Source: Chitinophaga rupis (GTDB taxonomy: Bacteria > Bacteroidota > Bacteroidia > Chitinophagales > Chitinophagaceae). From it: a stretch of 64,000 nt of DNA. The stretch lies in contig NZ_FOBB01000010.1 of the NCBI RefSeq assembly GCF_900109685.1, forward strand, positions 124,001-188,000, written 5' to 3'. Position 1 is the stretch's first letter. Each line of letters begins with the position of its first letter. The translations under genes were made by a program, and so were the position numbers. A model generated the notes under the pieces. It did no database searches. It was not told the DNA's origin and worked only from the letters and a program-made list of their open reading frames with translations. Shown one piece after another: positions 7,902 through 15,297 of the stretch.

Positions 7902-9509
7902 TCATTTCCTGTAATCATACCGGAACCAGTCAACATCCACGGATCCCCTATCCTCTTTGGTATTAAAATTGAAAATCCCGATCCGGTCTCCCCGGTAGCT
8001 ACCCCAGGTCAGCTGATAGGGGCTTCCGAAAGACTGGTAAGACTCACCATCCGTACTAAAAGCATAGTGACTCACTCCGTTGGCATCCCAGGTTGACCGG
8101 AGCCAGACAGCTCTTCCATTGATCCTTATACCTGAAGTATCCTTTCCATTGTTGTCATACACCAAAGTCCGTATTCCATTCTCCTGTTTAACTCCAAATA
8201 AGCTATGGCTGGTAGTTGAAAAATGTGTCAATCCGCTGAACTGGCCATCGGCCATATGGCTAAGGTCAATCCTTACGGTGGCTACATTGGCAGGTGTACG
8301 CATGCTGCGTTGCGTGAGCGTGTTTCCGGCCCTGAGTATTATCTTACCCTGTTTGTTTGAATGACTGGGCGTAAAAGCATACAACCGGAGAAAACCGCTA
8401 CGTTCTGTTAAAGACCATTTGCCGGGCCGTGGCTGATAGTTCCATTCCCATTGAACATTTAGCTTTCCGGTATTGAACTCGTCACTGCTTTGAATGGATA
8501 CTTTTTTTTTGCCGGATATAGGTTGCTTACCCGTCCAAACCATGCGTCCTATTGTGTCGGCGCCCGGCTGGCCAATGACCGGCCATTTATCAATCCAGTG
8601 AACAGGTAAAAGGCTGGCCGGACGTCCTTCCCAATCACCACTACCATGGTGGGTGAGAAAATACCATTCTCCTGTGGGTGTTTGCAGTAATCCGCCCTGG
8701 TTGGGTTCTCTGTCAAGTTTTTGATCAACATGATTTAATTGCCTTATTTCCCAGAGACCGTACAGGCTCTTTGAACGCTCCATCATGATCACGCGGCCCT
8801 CCGGCTTCACTTCGCTGAAATAGTGGTAATACAGCCCGTTGATCTTATAAAGCTTATTTGCCTCACTTCCATTGGATTGATGTATGATAGAATCAGACTC
8901 CATGACGAGGCTTCTTCCATCAGGCGTCATTTTAAATAAATGAATATTGTATTTTCTTCCGTTCTTTGGATCAGCTGCAAAATTGGTAGCAATAAAATAG
9001 AGCTGTCCATCATCATCACAAAAGGAACAGCAGTCGTCCCAGCCATTTACCTTCCACAATTGATGAACAGGTTCCCAGGGGCCTGCGGGATTGGTAGCGG
9101 TACTCATAAAAAATCCATCATCAGGTGTACCGAAATACACCCAGAATTTGTTCTTATAATACCTGATGGAACCTGCCCAAATGCCTTTACCGTAACAATT
9201 CATCCGGTCCCAGTTCAATTCCGGGCTAATGCGGGTGAGATCATTCACCACATGGCCGATGATTTCCCAGTTTATGAGATCTTTAGAATGAAGCACTACC
9301 ATGCCGGGCGAAAATTGCATGGTAGAAGATATGGCGTAATAATCCTCACCCACGCGTATGGCATCAAGATCGCTGTAATCTGCCGGCAGCACAGGATTAG
9401 CATAGGTTCCATCTCCCTGGCCGCCCCAGCTTCCACTCATTTGAGCTCTCGAACATACACTTACCAATTGCCAACAAAGCAAGAGTGATAAGAATCTGAG
9501 ATGAATCAT
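7902..9509 (-). CDS. GH43 beta-xylosidase/alpha-L-arabinofuranosidase with C-terminal concanavalin-like domain
   Basis: With the start at 9509 the protein has 535 residues and begins with a signal peptide (M-I-H-L-R-F-L-S-L-L-L, cleaved after R-A-Q near residue 23). An earlier in-frame ATG would overlap the upstream gene and mask the signal, so it was rejected. The five-bladed propeller starts at about residue 38 (N-P-V-L-P-A-D-Y-S-D). Asp47 is the probable general base and Glu216 in N-G-S-E-A-N the probable acid. The region after about 330 is the GH43 C2 beta-sandwich. Such enzymes remove xylose or arabinose from hemicelluloses. It begins 22 bp after the stop of the other GH43 gene, so both are in one operon. 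Specificity cannot be read from sequence alone. Confidence 0.87.
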   Translation of the reverse strand: MIHLRFLSLLLCWQLVSVCSRAQMSGSWGGQGDGTYANPVLPADYSDLDAIRVGEDYYAISSTMQFSPGMVVLHSKDLINWEIIGHVVNDLTRISPELNWDRMNCYGKGIWAGSIRYYKNKFWVYFGTPDDGFFMSTATNPAGPWEPVHQLWKVNGWDDCCSFCDDDGQLYFIATNFAADPKNGRKYNIHLFKMTPDGRSLVMESDSIIHQSNGSEANKLYKINGLYYHYFSEVKPEGRVIMMERSKSLYGLWEIRQLNHVDQKLDREPNQGGLLQTPTGEWYFLTHHGSGDWEGRPASLLPVHWIDKWPVIGQPGADTIGRMVWTGKQPISGKKKVSIQSSDEFNTGKLNVQWEWNYQPRPGKWSLTERSGFLRLYAFTPSHSNKQGKIILRAGNTLTQRSMRTPANVATVRIDLSHMADGQFSGLTHFSTTSHSLFGVKQENGIRTLVYDNNGKDTSGIRINGRAVWLRSTWDANGVSHYAFSTDGESYQSFGSPYQLTWGSYRGDRIGIFNFNTKEDRGSVDVDWFRYDYRK

Positions 9510-9531
9510 TGAAAATAATACCGCTTTGTTT

Positions 9532-10965
9532 TTAATAAATATGCCACTCCCAGATGCCATTAACGCCACTTAAGATCCTCAGCCGCAAATAACGGGCTTT
9601 AATATTCAGTTTGTCAGTATGCGGTGATTCCATGACAAGCTGCTGATGCTCCCCGCAATCCTTCCATGCCCTGCCATCGGCAGAATACTCCAGCACATAG
9701 GCATGGCCGGCAGTGGGCCTTACAAAAGCCACTTCACTACGTTTAACAAGCTGCAGCTTTCCTAAATCGGCCATGATCCAGGATGCTGAGTCTTCGGCAG
9801 CAGCCATCCACCGTGATCCATTTTCATCATCGAAAGCAAACTGGGAAGAAAAGGATTCTGTTCTTTTAAACAAAGAATCCTTTCTGGGTTTTATAATCAC
9901 CCCCCGGCGAACACTGGATGCTTTTGAGCTAACCACGCGGATCCTTTTCTCAGAGGGCGCGGTATGCAATGCTCCTACGCCCTTAAGTGTAAGATCAAGC
10001 GGGCAAATGGTTCCATCTTCATTAAATTCCAGCTTATTCACATAGGTTTGGCGGTTAGTGCTTCCGCGGCCATATTCCAGGTAAGCAAAATAGTAATCAT
10101 CCGTGCCCGGCAAATTAAACACTCCACCATGGCCCGGGCCAAAGATCTGCCGCTCATAATTGGTAGTGGTTATAATATCATTCTCCGGATATTCGAATGG
10201 GCCCAGGGGCGACGTTTTGCTCATTCCATATGCATACTGGTATTTTTCATCACCGCCAAGAGTGTACAGGTAATAATAGATCCCTTTCCGTTTAAAGAAG
10301 GCCGGCCCTTCCGAATATCCCGGGCGTTTTGTAGCAATTTGAATAACAGAAGCAGTATCCACAGATACCATATCCTGGTTCAGCTTAGCCGCAAACCGGA
10401 GCTGCCAGAAAATATAAGGCTGCCCATCATCATCAATAAAAACTTCTGCATCTATACCGGCAGGTTCTTTCCGGCCTTTTGACTGTAATAAGGTTGCCGG
10501 AGTAAAGGGCAAATAAAAACTGTCTATGCCCTTTGCCAGCTTAAATGGCCCGTCAGGTGAATCTGAAACAGCAGGATACATAAAACCATTCACCGTAGGA
10601 TAGATATAGTACCTGCCATTGGCTGCAATGGCCTTACTGGGCGCCCAGTATTTTTGCCCCACTGCGGAAGGAAAATAAAAACCGGAAAAACTCCAATGAA
10701 CAAAATCCTTGGACTTCCATACCACCGGCGGACCAGATGTTTTTAAACCCTGATCATATCCATCTGTTGTTGCATAACAATAAAACGTTCCATTGATCTC
10801 CTGGATACTGGCATCAGCGATCATATCCGGAACTAATGCATTACCAAAAGGGTTTTGCAGGTACGCTTCCTTCTTTGAACCCTGGTCATTACGCCCCTGG
10901 CCGCCGGCCTTCAATAAAATGAACGAAAAGAATGCGAGCGTACCAAGTGCTTTTACAATTTTCAT
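9532..10965 (-). CDS. GH43-family glycosidase with C-terminal discoidin-like domain
   Basis: A 477-residue secreted protein with a signal peptide of about 22 residues. The propeller begins with M-I-A-D-A-S-I (Asp51 as expected base), has I-D-A-E-V-F-I-D-D-D-G near residue 175 and Y-S-E-G-P with Glu219 as likely acid. The last ~130 residues look like an F5/8 type C (discoidin) fold ending in A-R-Y-L-R-L-R-I, a common carbohydrate-binding appendage. It resembles GH43 proteins annotated as arabinosidases or beta-xylosidases. Its sequence differs clearly from the following GH43, so the two probably act on different linkages. It lies in the minus-strand series after the CE1-like esterase. Confidence 0.85.
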   Translation of the reverse strand: MKIVKALGTLAFFSFILLKAGGQGRNDQGSKKEAYLQNPFGNALVPDMIADASIQEINGTFYCYATTDGYDQGLKTSGPPVVWKSKDFVHWSFSGFYFPSAVGQKYWAPSKAIAANGRYYIYPTVNGFMYPAVSDSPDGPFKLAKGIDSFYLPFTPATLLQSKGRKEPAGIDAEVFIDDDGQPYIFWQLRFAAKLNQDMVSVDTASVIQIATKRPGYSEGPAFFKRKGIYYYLYTLGGDEKYQYAYGMSKTSPLGPFEYPENDIITTTNYERQIFGPGHGGVFNLPGTDDYYFAYLEYGRGSTNRQTYVNKLEFNEDGTICPLDLTLKGVGALHTAPSEKRIRVVSSKASSVRRGVIIKPRKDSLFKRTESFSSQFAFDDENGSRWMAAAEDSASWIMADLGKLQLVKRSEVAFVRPTAGHAYVLEYSADGRAWKDCGEHQQLVMESPHTDKLNIKARYLRLRILSGVNGIWEWHIY

Positions 10966-11023
10966 TTGTGTACTTATATTGAAGCGATGCAGTGACCGTA
11001 TAATAATAAACTACTCCTTGCTC

Positions 11024-11926
11024 CTATTTAAAAATATGCTGGGAAAACAGATAGAGGTTACGATCCCACTCCATATTGTCATGCCCATTCGTGTCTGCAT
11101 TCCAAACGTGGGGAAAGCTAATCCCGTTAAGGTACTGATGGGCCTTTTCACTGATCCGCCAAAGGCCATCTTTATTCCCACATCCTATCCATAGCAGCTT
11201 CAACTTTTCCCGGGCAGCTTTAATATCCGGGATCAATTGATTAACTGTATACATATTACCAAACTGATTTGTATTAGGCGCAGAAGAAAACCCACCTACA
11301 TAGGCAAACGTTTCAAGATGATACAAGCCTATATTTAACGACTGCCCGCCGCCCATTGACAAACCGGCCAATGCACGATGCTCAGGATCGCTGATAGTGG
11401 AATAATGAGCATCGATGTAGGGAATGATATCTTTCAATAGATCCTCTTCAAATGGCTTTCCGTAACCTTTAAAATTATCTGCCCGCCCCGAACGGCCGGC
11501 AGCCGAAGTATCGGTTACAGTCAGCCTGGCATCGCAGTTGGGAAAAACCATTATTACAGGCTGCATTTTACCATCTGCAATCAGGTTATCTACAATGTTA
11601 TCTGCCTGGCACCATTCAATCCATTGACGATAGTCCTGCCCTAAACCATGTAACAGGTATAACACAGGATATTTCCTGTCAGCAGAATATCCCGGGGGCG
11701 TATACACGCTCATTTCCCGAAGTTTCCCGATTGTTTTTGAATCATACCGCACTACTGTTAATTTTCCGTGGGGGACATTATTGCGCTGGGCATTATATCC
11801 GGCGGGTGGATCAGGCAAAGTAGGTATACTGTCCGCCTTAAATGAAGCTGAATTTGTTTGTGCCCGGCATACATGACCGGCAATAATAAGTACAATCGAA
11901 ATGAATAAATTCATTTTACTTTTCAT
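11024..11926 (-). CDS. CE1-like carbohydrate esterase (alpha/beta hydrolase)
   Basis: A 300-residue protein with an N-terminal signal peptide (cleavage after C-R-A-Q, about residue 23). The esterase D/CE1 fold is shown by P-V-L-Y-L-L-H-G-L-G (about 87-96), the nucleophile elbow G-L-S-M-G-G with Ser190, and a late His282 in N-G-H-D. These proteins are related to acetylxylan and feruloyl esterases. Because no carbohydrate-binding module is present, action on soluble oligosaccharides in the periplasm is plausible. It sits between the mutarotase-family gene and the GH43 pair, 25 bp after the former, and belongs to the same minus-strand operon. It could remove acetyl or hydroxycinnamoyl groups before GH43 action. 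Confidence 0.85.
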   Translation of the reverse strand: MKSKMNLFISIVLIIAGHVCRAQTNSASFKADSIPTLPDPPAGYNAQRNNVPHGKLTVVRYDSKTIGKLREMSVYTPPGYSADRKYPVLYLLHGLGQDYRQWIEWCQADNIVDNLIADGKMQPVIMVFPNCDARLTVTDTSAAGRSGRADNFKGYGKPFEEDLLKDIIPYIDAHYSTISDPEHRALAGLSMGGGQSLNIGLYHLETFAYVGGFSSAPNTNQFGNMYTVNQLIPDIKAAREKLKLLWIGCGNKDGLWRISEKAHQYLNGISFPHVWNADTNGHDNMEWDRNLYLFSQHIFK

Positions 11927-11951
11927 AACGTTAATTTTACCCGTTAATCCT

Positions 11952-12287
11952 TTAAAGCTGAAAGATCTGCTCCATCAGTACCCACTTCTCTCCTTCTTTT
12001 GCCCAGGGTAAAGGTTGCTGAAACTTCCACATTAGCTGCTCCCATTCCTGCACCTTAGGATTGGTGGCATCTGCAGCTGCTTTTGCGGCTGCATCAAACT
12101 GGTCATTTGTTTCCATGATCATCATTAAACGATTACCCGTTCTATAGATCTGCATTTCCGTGATGCCCGCATCAAGAATGCTCTTTTTAATTTCCGGCCA
12201 GCCATTTTCTGCCTTGTGCCAATATTCATATTCTGCTATCAGCTGGGGATCATCTTTCAGATCAAGGGCTAAACAGTATCTTTTCAT
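11952..12287 (-). CDS. L-rhamnose mutarotase family protein (possible L-fucose mutarotase)
   Basis: A 111-residue cytoplasmic protein of the RhaM/DUF718 ferredoxin-like family. It shows the early R-Y-C-L-A-L-D-L strand, E-Y-E-Y-W-H-K helix, M-Q-I-Y-R-T-G-N-R-L strand and a C-terminal W-x-x-L-M-W-K-F-Q-Q-P-L-P block. Family members interconvert the anomers of L-rhamnose. The nearest catabolic gene is a D-threo-aldose/L-fucose dehydrogenase-type reductase 15 bp upstream, and three fucosidases lie in the window. A role with L-fucose, whose ring configuration the related FucM enzymes also handle, is therefore more likely here than rhamnose (inference). No rhamnose isomerase or kinase is visible. 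Confidence 0.85.
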   Translation of the reverse strand: MKRYCLALDLKDDPQLIAEYEYWHKAENGWPEIKKSILDAGITEMQIYRTGNRLMMIMETNDQFDAAAKAAADATNPKVQEWEQLMWKFQQPLPWAKEGEKWVLMEQIFQL

Positions 12288-12302
12288 ATTTCTATTTAAT
12301 GC

Positions 12303-13319
12303 TTATAAGTAGCTGGCAGCATAAGACCGGTCAATCAATCCCTGTGCTGCCATATCCTCCCAAAAACCTTCGGGGATCATTGACTGGGGCAATGCAACAT
12401 TCTGCGCCACCCTTTCTGCCTGGGTAGTGTTCAGCGCAATACTTTGCACCCCGGGCGCATTCAGGCCAAAGATCACGCAGGCCTGTACCGGTTTTATCTT
12501 ATAGCTGAGGCACAACTGATTAAACCGCTGCCGCCAGTGATATAAATTTTCGTCTTTTACCGGATCTGTCAGCTGGTAATTATAATAAGCGGATCCTGTT
12601 AAAAATCCGCCATTGAAAACAGAAGAATTTATAACTACAGTCCCCTGCCGTTGCAGGTTTAGCATAAACTCCACCAATTCCGCAGGGTGACTGTGAATCG
12701 TCATGCTGTTAGCGATCATTACCCAATCCAGCTTTACATCATCCGTTATTCTTTTTATGATCTGCCAGTTCTTTGCACCCACTCCAATAGCTTTAACCTT
12801 GCCTGCCTGCTTTAATTCATTTAATGCCTGGTAAGCATCCAGGATATCCTGGTAGCGTTGCGCCTGTTCTTCTCCGTTCTTTGATGCCGCAAGGTATTCG
12901 TCGGGGTCATGCACAGATACCAGCTCCGCATGATAGCCGCCAAGCAGCTCATTTCCCTGTTCATAACATTCCAGGATGCCTTCATAGCTTATTTTTTGAA
13001 CGGCATCGTACTTCAGATCCCGCCATACGCCGGGTTCAAAAGTGGGTTCGGCTGTTCTTAATTCAGTACGCAGCCAACCCAGCTTATTACTGATCAGCAC
13101 ATCCGAAGGGCTGACGTTTAATTGTTTTAAGGACCTGCCCAGCGCTTCCAGGGCCAGTCCTGCGCCATATTTGCCTGCTGAATCAAATACAGCAGGCCTG
13201 GGAGAGCATTTTATGCTTTCGCTTACAATAGACAGCTTCACTTCATCCGGGAGCGCTACGTATAAATTTCCTAACCCGCTGGTGCCAAAAATTACCTTGG
13301 GTAATGTGATTCCCTGCAT
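12303..13319 (-). CDS. Aldo-keto reductase, D-threo-aldose 1-dehydrogenase / L-fucose dehydrogenase type
   Basis: From the ATG at 13319 the product has 338 residues and starts with the family-typical L-P-K-V-I-F-G-T-S-G-L-G. The upstream in-frame extension looks like a leader and is not typical, so the shorter start is preferred. The AKR tetrad is visible as Asp46, Tyr51 (D-S-A-G-K-Y-G), Lys79 (I-S-N-K-L-G-W) and His137 (V-H-D-P-D-E). This subgroup oxidises L-fucose and other threo-aldoses at C1 with NAD(P)+, giving the lactone. It is cytoplasmic. A long stem-loop (13392-13446) lies between it and the GH29 gene before it. The further enzymes of L-fuconate breakdown are not in the window. Confidence 0.83.
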   Translation of the reverse strand: MQGITLPKVIFGTSGLGNLYVALPDEVKLSIVSESIKCSPRPAVFDSAGKYGAGLALEALGRSLKQLNVSPSDVLISNKLGWLRTELRTAEPTFEPGVWRDLKYDAVQKISYEGILECYEQGNELLGGYHAELVSVHDPDEYLAASKNGEEQAQRYQDILDAYQALNELKQAGKVKAIGVGAKNWQIIKRITDDVKLDWVMIANSMTIHSHPAELVEFMLNLQRQGTVVINSSVFNGGFLTGSAYYNYQLTDPVKDENLYHWRQRFNQLCLSYKIKPVQACVIFGLNAPGVQSIALNTTQAERVAQNVALPQSMIPEGFWEDMAAQGLIDRSYAASYL

Positions 13320-13391
13320 ATTAAAGACCACTAAATTTTCAAAGAATAGTTGAAACAGGCAAATACTCAGGCATATTCGCATCTTAAATTT

Positions 13392-13446
13392 GCAGGTGAC
13401 CAGCTGGGTAAAAATTATGAATCATTTTACCTGCTCAGTCACCTGC
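13392..13446 (-). other. Long imperfect stem-loop between GH29 and aldo-keto reductase genes
   Basis: Outer arms GCAGGTGAC (13392-13400) and GTCACCTGC (13438-13446) pair perfectly. An inner GGTAAAA/TTTTACC pair closes an 11-base loop. Read in the transcription direction it starts about 30 bp after the GH29 stop. No T-run follows, so it may be a processing or attenuation structure and not a simple terminator. Confidence 0.6.
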
Positions 13447-13476
13447 TTTGTCCGGTAGGACAATGGTCTTGAACAT

Positions 13477-15150
13477 TTATACGATAGCTCCTTCAATTTT
13501 CAATACAAACGCATTTTTGCAGGGCGGCTGTTCCGGCAGCTGTACCTTTAATCCTTCAGCCGTTTGCTGAAAGTTCAAGCTGTCATTTCCCAGCAGGTTT
13601 ACCCGGCTTACCTTTCCTGTCTGATCATTTGCAGCCAGTGTTTTAACCAATGCGGTTTTATCTTCCGGCCAGCCTAACATAACTGCGTAAAGCGTTTTGC
13701 CTTTTGTGGTAAAACGAATATCCGCTGCTTCAAACGGCTTGCCTTTTCCTTCGTTAAAACCCTGGGCGCTTAAAGCCACAACTGATTCCATGGCCGGCCC
13801 TTCCCCAAATACTTTCCAGGGACGGGTGCCGTAAATAGCTTCGCTGTTCACCTGCATCCATGCGGCCACTTCCTCTACTACGGTACGTTCTTCACTGTCA
13901 ATAGTACCATCGCCACGTACGGGAATATTCAGTAAAAGATTACCGTTCTTGCTTACCACATCGGCCAGGGTATGCACTACTGTTTTAGCGCTTTTATAGC
14001 CTTTGTTATCAAACACGCGGCGGTCGTAATGCCAGCCACCTATACAAGTATCCGTTTGCCAGGGCAAGGGTTCTATCTGGTTGCTTTGCCCGCGCTCAAT
14101 ATCCCATACCATACATTTACGCTGCTGCTCGTTGAGCATCTTACCAAACAAGGCAGCCTGCAATTTTCCATGTTTCTTTATGCTGGTATTATATAAATGC
14201 GCCGCTATTTTTAATCCTGCATCGCTTACCGGCCAAAGCGGCAGCGCATTATCATCAAAATAAACAAGCTCAGGACCGTATTTATCAATGAGCTCAAGGG
14301 TACGGTTCAGAAATTTATCACAGTAGGCTTTATCAGGTACGCTGGCGCCGTTGCCCCAGTACCAATGATCGCTCATGCTATTGTCATTGAGGCTATCCTT
14401 GCTCAACGCATGATTCTGCGCATACAGCTGCTGCGGATCGTAACCATTCCACCATTTATTACTGCCGGCGGCTTTCGTGAGCTTACCATCGTAAGGCACA
14501 CCTGCATATGGGCCGCTTTTATCGGAGCGCTGCGCCACCTCGTACCAGGTCCAGGCATGGGAGGCATGCACCGTTACACCAAAAGGCAGGTCCTGTTCCT
14601 TAGCTGCTTTTGCCCAGCCGCCAATGATATCTTTTTTAGGCCCCAGCTTAGTAGCATTCCAGGGCTGATATTTACTATTGTACAGGTCAAAATTATCGTG
14701 GTGATTGGCCATGGCCATAAAATACCTGGCGCCGGCTTTTTTGTATAAGGCCACCAGCTCCTGCGGATCCCAGTTCTCCGCCTTCCATTCATTTATCACA
14801 TCCTTAAAGCCAAATTTTGAGGGATGACCGTATTTCTGTAAATGATACTTATAATGGTCGCTGCCTTCCTGGTACATGCCCCTGGCATACCAGTCGCCAT
14901 GTTCCGGCTGGCATTGCGGGCCCCAATGCGCCCAGATCCCAAATTTTGCATCCCGGAACCATTCCGGTACCTGGTACTGCTCCAGCGAATCCCAGCTGGG
15001 CTTAAAAGGGCCTGCAGCCATAGGATGACCCGTCCTGGGGGCTAACAGGTTGCGTGCATAAAGATTAGATAGATACAGGGATGACAGACCCGTGGCTAAA
15101 CCTTTTATCAGCGTTCTTCTTTGCATGGAATTTAGTTTTACTTGTTTCAA
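13477..15150 (-). CDS. Alpha-L-fucosidase, GH29, with Tat-like signal
   Basis: A 557-residue GH29 enzyme. The N-terminus carries Q-R-R-T-L-I-K-G-L (residues 10-18), a twin-arginine-like start followed by a hydrophobic run, so Tat export is possible. A second ATG at codon 9 is an alternative start. The catalytic domain shows K-F-G-I-W-A-H-W-G (about 69-77), N-H-H-D-N-F-D (about 149-155) and Y-F-D-D with Asp299 in the nucleophile position; most GH29 enzymes have W-F-D-G or W-Y-D-G, so this belongs to a divergent subgroup. The tail after about 450 is the usual beta domain. It follows the GH97 gene by about 150 bp containing a palindrome. Fucosylated xyloglucan side chains are the probable substrate. 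Confidence 0.87.
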   Translation of the reverse strand: MKQVKLNSMQRRTLIKGLATGLSSLYLSNLYARNLLAPRTGHPMAAGPFKPSWDSLEQYQVPEWFRDAKFGIWAHWGPQCQPEHGDWYARGMYQEGSDHYKYHLQKYGHPSKFGFKDVINEWKAENWDPQELVALYKKAGARYFMAMANHHDNFDLYNSKYQPWNATKLGPKKDIIGGWAKAAKEQDLPFGVTVHASHAWTWYEVAQRSDKSGPYAGVPYDGKLTKAAGSNKWWNGYDPQQLYAQNHALSKDSLNDNSMSDHWYWGNGASVPDKAYCDKFLNRTLELIDKYGPELVYFDDNALPLWPVSDAGLKIAAHLYNTSIKKHGKLQAALFGKMLNEQQRKCMVWDIERGQSNQIEPLPWQTDTCIGGWHYDRRVFDNKGYKSAKTVVHTLADVVSKNGNLLLNIPVRGDGTIDSEERTVVEEVAAWMQVNSEAIYGTRPWKVFGEGPAMESVVALSAQGFNEGKGKPFEAADIRFTTKGKTLYAVMLGWPEDKTALVKTLAANDQTGKVSRVNLLGNDSLNFQQTAEGLKVQLPEQPPCKNAFVLKIEGAIV

Positions 15151-15157
15151 TTCTAGC

Positions 15158-15172
15158 CGGTAACCGTTACCG
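15158..15172. promoter_or_regulatory. Palindrome before the GH29 gene, possible operator
   Basis: The 15-bp sequence CGGTAACCGTTACCG is a perfect odd palindrome, 8 bp upstream of the GH29 start codon on the minus strand. The symmetry and length fit a dimeric repressor site. No regulator for it can be assigned. The rest of the 147-bp gap is AT-rich with T-runs near 15260-15285. Confidence 0.4.
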
Positions 15173-15297
15173 CATATTTATAACAGCCTACGGCTTATAA
15201 TTACGGCCGGCAGATCAAACTTAGTGCTAAATGGGTACTAAACATTTAGCTGAATAGGACTTTTTTTTATACAAAACCGACCTTTTTTGTTTTAGCA

